DNA of 64,000 nucleotides, taken from Frisingicoccus sp009929615. Lineage in GTDB: Bacteria; Bacillota; Clostridia; Lachnospirales; Lachnospiraceae. Below are positions 43,371-51,074 of this stretch, in pieces; position 1 is the first letter of the stretch, and each line of letters starts with the position of its first letter. A model generated the notes under the pieces. The model was not told where the DNA came from and did not search any database. It saw only the letters and a list, made by a program, of their open reading frames with translations. The DNA lies in NCBI GenBank assembly GCA_028692275.1, contig JAQUXR010000004.1, forward strand, positions 1-64,000, given 5' to 3'. A program made the translations under genes and the position numbers.

Positions 43371-44156
43371 TTAAATTAAATGCTTTTCAGCAAGTTTGCT
43401 TACGATAATAGATACTGCTTCGTCTTCTGGAACGTTAATCTTCTCTCCGGCACCTTTGGCCTGTTTTGTAAAGGATTTACGAACTCTGGTCGGAGAACCT
43501 TTAAGACCAATATTTGCCATATCTACAGTGTCTTTAATATCTTCGAGTCCCCAAACCTTCACTTCTTTTTTATATGATTTAAAGATGCCGCCAATAGACA
43601 TATATCTTGGCTCATTTAATTCAGATAAACATGTTAAAAGAACCGGAAGTTTTGCACGGAGCAAGTGGCTTCTGTCTTCAAATTTACGTTTAACAAGAAG
43701 GTTGTCACCTTCCACTTTGATATCCTCCACATAACTAATCTGTGGGATACCAAGATGTTCAGCAATCTGTGGTCCAACCTGAGCTGTATCTCCATCAATT
43801 GCCTGACGGCCTGCAATAATCAGGTCATAATCTAATTTTTTAAGTGCTGCCGCAATTGTTGATGATGTTGCCCATGTGTCAGCTCCACCGAATGCACGGT
43901 CGCTAATTAAAATAGCTTCATCAGCACCCATAGCCAAGGCTTCTCTTAAAGCAACGTCTGCCTGAGGTGGTCCCATTGATACGATTGTTACTGTGCCGCC
44001 AACCTGCTCTTTCAACTGGAGAGCAGCTTCAATACCGGCTTTATCATCTGGATTGATAATACTTGGCACGCCATCGCGAATAAGCGTATTTGTTACCGGG
44101 TCCAATTTAACTTCTGTTGTATCCGGTACCTGTTTTACACATACTACAATTTTCAT
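43371..44156 (-). CDS. etfB: Electron transfer flavoprotein subunit beta
   Basis: 261 aa. KIVVCVKQVPDTTEVKLDP, NPDDKAGIEAALQLKEQ, AMGADEAILISDRAFGGADT, GRQAIDGDTAQVGPQIAEHLGIPQISYVED and a C-terminal LRAKLPVLLTCLSELNEPRY are typical EtfB. It binds the nucleotide or second flavin and partners EtfA. It lies 17 bases after crt and 16 bases before etfA. Confidence 0.97.
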   Translation of the reverse strand: MKIVVCVKQVPDTTEVKLDPVTNTLIRDGVPSIINPDDKAGIEAALQLKEQVGGTVTIVSMGPPQADVALREALAMGADEAILISDRAFGGADTWATSSTIAAALKKLDYDLIIAGRQAIDGDTAQVGPQIAEHLGIPQISYVEDIKVEGDNLLVKRKFEDRSHLLRAKLPVLLTCLSELNEPRYMSIGGIFKSYKKEVKVWGLEDIKDTVDMANIGLKGSPTRVRKSFTKQAKGAGEKINVPEDEAVSIIVSKLAEKHLI

Positions 44157-44173
44157 TTTTAAAATCCTTTCTG

Positions 44174-44947
44174 TTATTTAAAGTTTGCGGGTCTCTTTTC
44201 CAAAAAGGCTGACATGCCTTCTTTTTGGTCTTCTGTTGTAAAGGCCACGGCAAAAAGAGCGGCTTCATGTTCAATAGCCTTCTTTAATTCCATCTCCATG
44301 CCTTCATTCATGGCTCTTTTTCCTAATGCAACGGCTGACATACTATTTTTACAGATTTTCTGAGCCAGCTCCTCTGCTTTTGGCATCGGACTTTCTTCCG
44401 TTACATAATTCACAAGGCCAATTTCTTTTGCTTCATCTGCATGCACTTTGCGTGCCGTAGCAAGCATTTCTTTTGCGATTCCTGTTCCTACTAATCTTGG
44501 CAGTCTCTGTGTTCCAGCAAATCCAGGGAATACCCCTAATGTAACTTCAGGAATACCAATCTGAGATTTTGAAGATGCAACCCTGATATCACAAGCCAAG
44601 GCTAATTCGCATCCGCCACCAAGCGCAAAGCCATCAATCGCTGCTATAACAATCTTTGGAAGATCCTGCACCTTGTTATAGGTCGTCTGCCCCAATTTTG
44701 CAAAATCATAAGCCTCTGTTGCTGTCATTTTCTCCATTGCAGCAATATCTGCTCCGGCAACAAACGCCTTGCCTCCAGCTCCAGTAATAATAATAACTTT
44801 CGCTGTGTCATCTTTTCCGGCTATATCAACAGCCTGTCCTAATTCTGTAAGAACCTGTGCACTTAAAGCATTTAATGCCTTTGGCCGGTTAATGGTGATA
44901 TAACCTATATTGTTTTTCACCTCGTAAATAACTGTTTCAAATGCCAT
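44174..44947 (-). CDS. crt: Enoyl-CoA hydratase / crotonase
   Basis: 257 aa, normal crotonase size, interconverting crotonyl-CoA and (S)-3-hydroxybutyryl-CoA. NIGYITINRPKALNAL, GGKAFVAGADIAAM (oxyanion hole), AIDGFALGGGCELALACDIR (Glu), and VTLGVFPGFAGTQRLPRLVG (second Glu region) are present. ATG 44947 has AAGGGAG at eight bases. First gene of the eight-gene operon, 57 bases after a sigma-54 promoter. Confidence 0.96.
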   Translation of the reverse strand: MAFETVIYEVKNNIGYITINRPKALNALSAQVLTELGQAVDIAGKDDTAKVIIITGAGGKAFVAGADIAAMEKMTATEAYDFAKLGQTTYNKVQDLPKIVIAAIDGFALGGGCELALACDIRVASSKSQIGIPEVTLGVFPGFAGTQRLPRLVGTGIAKEMLATARKVHADEAKEIGLVNYVTEESPMPKAEELAQKICKNSMSAVALGKRAMNEGMEMELKKAIEHEAALFAVAFTTEDQKEGMSAFLEKRPANFK

Positions 44948-45003
44948 TTCAACTCTCCCTTCTTGAAAATAAATCATCTCTGATATGTGATACCTATCTA
45001 TAT

Positions 45004-45019
45004 TGCAATTCATATGCCA
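45004..45019 (-). promoter_or_regulatory. Sigma-54 promoter of the crt operon
   Basis: Minus strand TGGCATATGAATTGCA: -24 TGGCAT, -12 TTGCA, GG-N10-GC, preceded by AAAAAT. It fits the consensus closely. Predicted start near 44992. Confidence 0.85.
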
Positions 45020-45055
45020 ATTTTTTCACAATCCGGAATTTTTTTTCAGATAACA

Positions 45056-45105
45056 AAAAAAAAGTGTCAAAAACCTTTTAAATTCAAGGTTTTTGACACT
45101 TTTTA
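45056..45105 (-). terminator. Terminator of the PAS-type sigma-54 activator gene
   Basis: AAAGTGTCAAAAACCTT pairs perfectly with AAGGTTTTTGACACTTT; a run of nine T follows on the minus strand. It lies between the activator sites and the crt promoter, so crt has its own transcription. The rest of the 301-base gap 44948-45248 holds the promoter and activator sites. Confidence 0.92.
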
Positions 45106-45172
45106 AATATCACTTTTTTTATTATTTTTGTTTTTTTCTTCCAAGTTCATAAAGGGGTTATTATCATCTTCT

Positions 45173-45252
45173 GTAATGATTTGTTACAAAAAAATCAATT
45201 TCCCCCGCCTTCTCATGTTGTAACGATTGGTTACGTTGTAACATTTCGTTAC
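45173..45252. promoter_or_regulatory. Three upstream activator palindromes, GTAAC-N5-GTTAC type
   Basis: GTAATGATTTGTTAC (45173-45187), GTAACGATTGGTTAC (45220-45234) and GTAACATTTCGTTAC (45238-45252), the last overlapping the activator stop codon. They lie about 190-255 bases upstream of the predicted crt start; the last two are 18 bases centre to centre. Confidence 0.75.
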
Positions 45253-46643
45253 GATTCCTGTCCGTTTTTCGGCATTTTTTCCATAATACGATATAACCGT
45301 GGTCTGGAAATCTTTAATATTTCTGCTGTTTTTGTAAGATTTCCGCCAGTGTCTTCCAGTGTTTGTGCAACCATCCGTGCCTCCATCATCTCAATGATGG
45401 CATCCATGCTCTCACCAGAATGACCAAACTCATAAAGATTTTTATCATTACGTATGTGCTGAGGTATGTCCATGGCCGTGATTGTTTCTCCATTGGACAT
45501 GTAATAGATTTTAGAAACAATATTATTAAGCTCACGTACATTTCCCGGCCATCCATATTGTTGAAAAATATCATATACTTCTTTGGATGCCGATTTATGA
45601 ATACCATTTTCCTGGTAAAGCTCTTCCAGGATTCCGTCAACCAGCTCCGGAATATCCTCTAGATGTTCACGGAGGGAAGGGGCTTTTATATTCAAAATAT
45701 TTAAACGATAATATAAATCCTCTCTAAATGTTCCATCATGAACCATCTGCTCCAAATTCCTGTTTGTAGCTGCAATAATCCGAACATCCACCGGAATGGT
45801 ATTATTCCCACCAACACGGGTGATTTCTTTCTCCTGAAGCACACGCAGTAACTTAGACTGCATAAACAAAGGCAACTCTCCAATTTCATCTAAAAAGAGC
45901 GTTCCATTATTGGCCAGTTCAAATTTACCCATCTTTCCTGACTTTGATGCTCCTGAAAAACTTCCACCCATATATCCGAAAAATTCACTTTCAAATAGAT
46001 TCTCCGGAACTGCTGCACAGTTTACCCTTACAAACATACGGTCATGCCGTTCGCTGCAATGGTGAATCGAATGGGCAATCAATTCTTTACCCACACCGCT
46101 TTCTCCTGTAATAAGTACCGTCTGTTTAATCGAGGCCACTTTGACAATATCTTTTTTCAGCTTCCGTATGGCACTACTTGCCCCGATAATCATATCCAAC
46201 GAATACTTTGAACTTTGCAGTTCCTGCAGCTTTGCCTTATAATAATCCAGCTCATCATTAATTTTTTGATTTTTTTCTGCAAGGGCCATTAAGTCTTCAA
46301 TACTGGTAAACAGCAATAAGCCGAAAACAGCCAAAGATTTCCCATTCTCTATAATAGGTATTCTATGGACGATAATCTCTCTGCCTTTAAGCTTTCCATT
46401 AATATATTTGTGACGGTCCGCATATTCAGCTTTCTGGGTCTTTAAAACCAGGGGCGTTCTGGAATTCTCAATGACCTCATAGACATGCCTTCCTATAGCC
46501 TTTTCTGGCTCCATTCCTAAAAACTCCCCATATGCCGTATTCATAAACAAAATATGTTCATCTGCTCCAACTAACAATACCGGCATAGGTAATACTTCCA
46601 AACATTGTTTATAAATTATTAAATCACTTTTATCACTCATCAA
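45249..46643 (-). CDS. Sigma-54-dependent activator with PAS domain
   Basis: 464 aa. A PAS domain at about 10-115 (LPMPVLLVGADEHILFMNTAYGEFLG) is linked by a short coiled coil to the AAA+ domain: Walker A GESGVGKE (about 178), the sigma-54 loop as GSFSGA instead of GAFTGA, Walker B TLFLDEIGEL, and the FREDLYYRLNILN region. The C-terminal Fis helix-turn-helix reads GGNLTKTAEILKISRPRLYRIM. PAS implies sensing a small ligand, cofactor or redox state. It is next to the crt operon, whose upstream palindromes fit its binding. Likely the operon's activator. Confidence 0.94.
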   Translation of the reverse strand: MMSDKSDLIIYKQCLEVLPMPVLLVGADEHILFMNTAYGEFLGMEPEKAIGRHVYEVIENSRTPLVLKTQKAEYADRHKYINGKLKGREIIVHRIPIIENGKSLAVFGLLLFTSIEDLMALAEKNQKINDELDYYKAKLQELQSSKYSLDMIIGASSAIRKLKKDIVKVASIKQTVLITGESGVGKELIAHSIHHCSERHDRMFVRVNCAAVPENLFESEFFGYMGGSFSGASKSGKMGKFELANNGTLFLDEIGELPLFMQSKLLRVLQEKEITRVGGNNTIPVDVRIIAATNRNLEQMVHDGTFREDLYYRLNILNIKAPSLREHLEDIPELVDGILEELYQENGIHKSASKEVYDIFQQYGWPGNVRELNNIVSKIYYMSNGETITAMDIPQHIRNDKNLYEFGHSGESMDAIIEMMEARMVAQTLEDTGGNLTKTAEILKISRPRLYRIMEKMPKNGQES

Positions 46644-46700
46644 ACCTCTCCCTTCATATCATCACATATCAGAGAGAATATTGATTCTTTCTTTAGACTG

Positions 46701-48362
46701 CTACTTTTCTGCTTCCACATACTCTGCAATATTTACCGCATGGTCTGAAATTCGTTCCAAGTTGCTCAGAATGTCAAGAAATACAATACCCGTGTCTGTT
46801 GAACATAAACCTTTTGACAAACGCTCCATATGATTCTGACGCATGTCCTCTTCCATACTGTCCACATCATCTTCAAGCATATAGACACGCTTTGCATCCA
46901 TAATAGACTCTTTTCTTCTGGAATCCACGGCCAAATCCACAGCTTTCAGCACAACGCCCTGTATATCCCGCAAATCTTCCAAAGCATCCTGGGATAAACG
47001 GATATTGGCCTGAACAAGCCCCTGTGCCAGTTCTGCAATATTATCGCAATGGTCACCGATACGCTCCAAATCACTCACTGTAAATAACAAATGGCTGACC
47101 GTCTGTATCTGTGCTTCAGTCAGGGATTCATGACTCAGACGCACCAGGTAATCGGTCAAATCCTTTTCAAAAACATCCAATGTCTTTTCCATCTGAATAG
47201 ACTCATTAATCTTTTCTTCACTGACATTAAAAACACTGTCCATCGCTACATTAACATGTTCCAGAGATATCTCTCCCATTCGGGTGACCTGTTCAGCAAC
47301 ACTTTGGATAGCAAAGGATGGGGAACTTAAAATACGACCGTCCAGCTGAGGTCTTTCCAATACATCCGGAATCTCTGCCATAACCATCTTCTCCGGTTTT
47401 TCCCGAACAATCTTTCCTGATAAGTCTACCAGTTGTTTTGCAAAAGGGAATAACAATAATGTATTACTGATGTTAAATATCGTATGGAAAATGGAAATGC
47501 CCACACTTGTGACATGACCTCCTGCAAACGCCGGATTCATTGTAAATACAACAAACATCAATACAGCGAATATAATCGAACCAATGACATTAAACAGTAG
47601 ATGAATAACCGCCGCCCTCTTAGCTGTGCGATTCGCTCCTGCACTTGATAAAAGTGCGGTCACACATGTTCCAATATTCTGTCCCAAAGTGATGTAAATG
47701 GCAGAATTCCATGTAACAACACCATTTAGGGCCAGGGTTTGTAAGATACCTACTGAAGCAGATGAACTCTGAATAATAGCAGTAACTGCCGCTCCGGTTA
47801 AAATACCCAGAATCGGATTCGAACCCAGCACTCTGAAAGCTGTGGTAAAGATTGGTGCATCTCGATATGGTGTAATCGATGATGACATGAAACTCAAACC
47901 AATAAAGAGAATACCAAAACCAACGAGAATCTCTCCGATTTCACGATTTTTCTCTTTCTTTGCAAATAATACGGCAAAGGCCCCAAAACCTATTAACAAT
48001 GGTGCAAAAAATTCAGGCTTCATCATGTCGCCCCATTCGCTCATGGATACAATCCAGCTCGTCACTGTTGTACCTATGTTTGCTCCCATAATGACACCGA
48101 CAGCCTGGGTAAGATTAATAATACCGGCATTAACAAAACCAACGACCATAACAGTCGTGGCCGAACTGCTCTGAATAATAGCTGTTACCAAGGTTCCCAC
48201 TAATACACCTAAAATACGGTGATTCGTCAAAACCCCCAGCAGCTGTTTCATCTTTCCTCCAGCAGATTTCTGAAGTCCATCCGCCATAACGTGCATGCCA
48301 TATAAAAACATACCAAGCCCGCCGACGAACTGAAACAGCATCCGGGTATCTGCGATAGACAT
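46701..48362 (-). CDS. Na/Pi cotransporter family protein (PhoU-like tail)
   Basis: 553 aa. Residues about 1-320 are the NptA-type carrier with two inverted repeats containing QSSSATTVMVVG and QSSSASVGILQTLAL; residues about 350-550 are a helical PhoU-like domain (MEKTLDVFEKDLTDYLVRL; SDLERIGDHCDNIAEL; LERISDHAVNIAEY). Related proteins move phosphate with Na+ or control phosphate flux. It is likely monocistronic with its own promoter. Confidence 0.93.
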   Translation of the reverse strand: MSIADTRMLFQFVGGLGMFLYGMHVMADGLQKSAGGKMKQLLGVLTNHRILGVLVGTLVTAIIQSSSATTVMVVGFVNAGIINLTQAVGVIMGANIGTTVTSWIVSMSEWGDMMKPEFFAPLLIGFGAFAVLFAKKEKNREIGEILVGFGILFIGLSFMSSSITPYRDAPIFTTAFRVLGSNPILGILTGAAVTAIIQSSSASVGILQTLALNGVVTWNSAIYITLGQNIGTCVTALLSSAGANRTAKRAAVIHLLFNVIGSIIFAVLMFVVFTMNPAFAGGHVTSVGISIFHTIFNISNTLLLFPFAKQLVDLSGKIVREKPEKMVMAEIPDVLERPQLDGRILSSPSFAIQSVAEQVTRMGEISLEHVNVAMDSVFNVSEEKINESIQMEKTLDVFEKDLTDYLVRLSHESLTEAQIQTVSHLLFTVSDLERIGDHCDNIAELAQGLVQANIRLSQDALEDLRDIQGVVLKAVDLAVDSRRKESIMDAKRVYMLEDDVDSMEEDMRQNHMERLSKGLCSTDTGIVFLDILSNLERISDHAVNIAEYVEAEK

Positions 48363-48443
48363 GTTATCTCCTCCTCTAATGTCCTTACAGCTTATTGATG
48401 GGAATTTACATCAATTTAATCGCTTATTAACTTATACCTAAAA

Positions 48444-48473
48444 ATACTATCACGACCGCCCCCTGTTTTGCAA
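48444..48473 (-). promoter_or_regulatory. Sigma-A promoter of the Na/Pi gene
   Basis: Minus strand TTGCAA (48468-48473), 18-base spacer, TAGTAT (48444-48449), about 80 bases before the start. Confidence 0.55.
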
Positions 48474-48501
48474 GGCTAATTCTGATTATCTTTTTATTCA
48501 C

Positions 48502-48523
48502 AAAAAAACGGCCCCTAAAGGCC
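48502..48523 (-). terminator. Terminator overlapping the cobI-like stop codon
   Basis: GGCCCCTAAAGGCC hairpin (48510-48523) followed on the minus strand by GTTTTTTTG. Confidence 0.75.
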
Positions 48524-49198
48524 ATTTTTCTTTACAACAAGTGTTGTCATATATCCGTATTTCATTCCCTCTACAGGAGGTCCTGCATATTCATTTTCAA
48601 ATACTATCGTTTGTTTTTCCAATCCCTGTTCTCTTAACAGCTCCCCGATATAATTCATAGCACTTCCTGCATTCATGATGACCAGGGTATCACACTGTTC
48701 CAGGGTTTCCAGAAACATCGCCGGATTCTTTAAAGAAGGCAGAACCATCATACTCTGACTGCCCTGGACAAGACTAATACCGGCTTTGGCAGCTCCCAAA
48801 GAAAAATTTGTAATCCCCGGAATGACTTCCGTATCATATCCTGCATCCCGAATATAAGTGTAAATCAAATGATAGGTGTTATAAAGAGAAAAATCTTCGG
48901 ACACAATCATGGCCACATCCATGTCCCGGTCCAGCTTTTCCTGAATCTGTCCTGCAGCTTCCCTACGGCACATTTCTCTTTTAACAAGGGAATGCTCCAT
49001 AGCAAATACGACAGGCATTATTTCCTTTTCCGCCATATCTATCAGTGGTCGGATGGATGCAAGGGCTGTACTTTTTTCATCCAATGCCTTTACCGGCGCT
49101 GCTATTACTTTGACGGCATCCAAAATCTCTTTCGCCTTCAACGTCATCAGCTTTGCATCACCTGTTCCAACACTTATACCGTATAATTTCCCTGCCAT
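48515..49198 (-). CDS. Precorrin-2 C20-methyltransferase-like protein (CobI/CbiL family)
   Basis: 227 aa tetrapyrrole (CbiL-type) SAM methyltransferase fold. KLYGISVGTGDAKLMTLKAKEIL aligns with the family start, and YNTYHLIYTYIRDAGYDTEVIPGITNFSLGAAKAGISL with the substrate part. But the usual GPGDP(E/D)L is GTGDAKL, and the LGDPxxYSTY loop is SEDFSLYNTY. Activity is therefore uncertain. No other cobalamin ring genes lie nearby, but precorrin-2 is made by the operon at 18-27 kb. It starts 15 bases after the RNA methyltransferase gene. Confidence 0.78.
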   Translation of the reverse strand: MAGKLYGISVGTGDAKLMTLKAKEILDAVKVIAAPVKALDEKSTALASIRPLIDMAEKEIMPVVFAMEHSLVKREMCRREAAGQIQEKLDRDMDVAMIVSEDFSLYNTYHLIYTYIRDAGYDTEVIPGITNFSLGAAKAGISLVQGSQSMMVLPSLKNPAMFLETLEQCDTLVIMNAGSAMNYIGELLREQGLEKQTIVFENEYAGPPVEGMKYGYMTTLVVKKNGL

Positions 49199-49213
49199 AC
49201 TGCCACCTCTAGA

Positions 49214-50698
49214 CTATTCCTCTGTATTTTCTATGACATAAATCCAAGAAACATCATCCCTGCCCATCGGATACTTATTCAGTAATTTTGCCCAGGAAGC
49301 CTCTTCCAGCTCGCTCTCCATCATCCGCTTATCTTCACTGTAAACTACGAGTATACCCTTTGGTGCAAGCAGTTCATGGCTTTTGTTAAAAAGAATATGA
49401 TAGAGATACTCTATCTGCTTCTGCGGTCTGTTATCGCTTCTTCTCGGCATATCTGTCAATATCTCATCAAAGGCATATTCATGGGTAAAATCGTTAAAAC
49501 TTCTCTGAACCAGATGAAGCATAACATCCGCACGCTGACTGTTCTCCCAGGCTGCCTGAACTGCCTGTCCGGAAATGTCCAATCCATATATACTGTGGAA
49601 ATCCATAATCTTCGCCCGTTCAATAAGCAGTGTTCCGGTGCCGCAGAAAGGGTCCAGAATATTGCTGTCTGCTCTCAAATACGGCTGAATATAGTGCATC
49701 ATCAATGCGGCTTTTGTCGGCTGCATGGAGGTTGAAGTCGCATATTTTCTATAAGCAAATCTTGTATCTGGCATACAGGTCAGTTTTAAGAAGACACGGC
49801 TTCCGCTTTTTCCTACAATTACACGGATTTCAAGTTCATAAAATGAAGGTTCATTCACCAGCATTCCCTTACTATGTTCTTCTAAATATTTGGATAAATC
49901 CTTTGCAATGCGGTTTTTCTGGGCAATGTCCTTAACCCCCTTGACTTCAACTCTGAAAAGAAAAGGACTTATTTCTTTATGCCGCTTTTGAATATATTCA
50001 ACGATACCGGCCTGGATAATCTTCTCACCGATAGCTGTTCCTTCATAAGAAGGAATCATGGATGGACAGAAGTCAAATAAAATGGCCTGAAACAGACGAA
50101 TCCTGCTGACCTCTTCAAGTCTCTTCGTGGACACCATGCATCCGCCGGGCATAACTTTGCCAGTTGTATCCGGAATCTTTTTTACTTCCTCTAAAACAGT
50201 GTCCTCATGTCCTCTGGAAACAATCAAAAGGACTTTGTTTTCCATATCATAACCATCAAAGGTATGACGCTTCGGCGGCTCAACTTTCCAGATTAAAAGT
50301 TTCAACTGTTTGAGTTCTTCCACAGAATGCTTCGTCCGCTCCTGTTCGCCAAGTTCATACCAGCGTTTTTTCAACTCCGGAAGATATTCTTTATAGTCAA
50401 AAGAAGCCAGAGCAGACAGATAATCACTCTTTAAAAACTGAGTTGTCTCGGCTTGATAATGACGAAATATATCATCCTTAAGTTCCGGGTCGGCTACTCT
50501 TCCCAAAAGCTTAACTATATTTTTACGTATTTTTGAATCTTCACTATCCAGTAACTCTTTAAATTTGGCTTCATTCTCATAGTATTCATCCAGAAAGCTG
50601 TCTAAAAAGCCTTCATCCTTAATCATCTGATTTAATTCTATGAGATTCTCCCGCACATTAATACCGGCATATATCTCTTCGCATATTTTTTTTATCAT
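49214..50698 (-). CDS. THUMP/Trm-type SAM-dependent RNA methyltransferase
   Basis: 494 aa. An N-terminal helical repeat-like part (about 1-130) precedes a THUMP-like region (LFRVEVKGVKDIAQKNRIAKDLSKYL, about 245-310) and a Rossmann methyltransferase domain with FCGTGTLLIERAKIMD (SAM site) and LTDMPRRSDNRPQ in the place of the NPPYG-type motif. This is the pattern of guanine-N2 methyltransferases of tRNA or 23S rRNA. The NPPY replacement leaves the exact activity open. ATG 50698 has AAGGAG at seven bases; a long leader with a terminator precedes it. Confidence 0.82.
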   Translation of the reverse strand: MIKKICEEIYAGINVRENLIELNQMIKDEGFLDSFLDEYYENEAKFKELLDSEDSKIRKNIVKLLGRVADPELKDDIFRHYQAETTQFLKSDYLSALASFDYKEYLPELKKRWYELGEQERTKHSVEELKQLKLLIWKVEPPKRHTFDGYDMENKVLLIVSRGHEDTVLEEVKKIPDTTGKVMPGGCMVSTKRLEEVSRIRLFQAILFDFCPSMIPSYEGTAIGEKIIQAGIVEYIQKRHKEISPFLFRVEVKGVKDIAQKNRIAKDLSKYLEEHSKGMLVNEPSFYELEIRVIVGKSGSRVFLKLTCMPDTRFAYRKYATSTSMQPTKAALMMHYIQPYLRADSNILDPFCGTGTLLIERAKIMDFHSIYGLDISGQAVQAAWENSQRADVMLHLVQRSFNDFTHEYAFDEILTDMPRRSDNRPQKQIEYLYHILFNKSHELLAPKGILVVYSEDKRMMESELEEASWAKLLNKYPMGRDDVSWIYVIENTEE

Positions 50699-50783
50699 TC
50701 GCAATCTCCTTACCAGGTAAAATAACCCTCTGGCTCTATATGATAACCTTTTTTATATATTTTAATGCCTTTTAAAACGAAAA

Positions 50784-50914
50784 AAGACCACCTTTCGGAC
50801 GGCCTTCTGCTGAATAATCACGTTGTAAAAAATGTTACAGTTTCTTATACTGACAATCAAAATAATTCAATATACATTTTAGAAAAAGCACATTAAAACC
50901 TTCAAAAAGTATGT
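50784..50914 (-). ncRNA. Candidate small RNA or attenuated leader of the RNA methyltransferase gene
   Basis: The 376-base gap 50699-51074 holds a consensus promoter on the minus strand and, 110 bases on, a hairpin AAGGCC-GT-CC-GAAA-GG-T-GGTCTT followed by TTTT (50784-50806). The hairpin lies 85 bases before the gene, so RNA may end there or read through. Inside are a TGTAA/TTACA hairpin (50824-50839) and a CAGU/ACUG hairpin. It matches no riboswitch class I can name. On the pyrB side I see no clear promoter. Confidence 0.45.
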
Positions 50915-50920
50915 TACTTT

Positions 50921-50949
50921 AGGATAGCATAGTCCCCATGGAGTGTCAA
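50921..50949 (-). promoter_or_regulatory. Strong sigma-A promoter of the leader
   Basis: Minus strand TTGACA (50944-50949), 17-base spacer, TATCCT (50921-50926). Confidence 0.65.
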
Positions 50950-51074
50950 ATAATAATTGCCAATCCATTGTTAAATCTTTTTTTACATTTTTCGCAAAAA
51001 TCCTATGGTATAAAGACCCGGTTTGTATTATGATAGTAACAGAATGAAACCTTATAAAGACGATGGAGGTGTCT

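Noticed and set aside
50824..50839. TGTAAAAAATGTTACA as a further activator site of the sigma-54 regulon
   Set aside because: Arm spacing differs from GTAAC-N5-GTTAC, no -24/-12 promoter follows, and it makes sense as a hairpin in the leader RNA.
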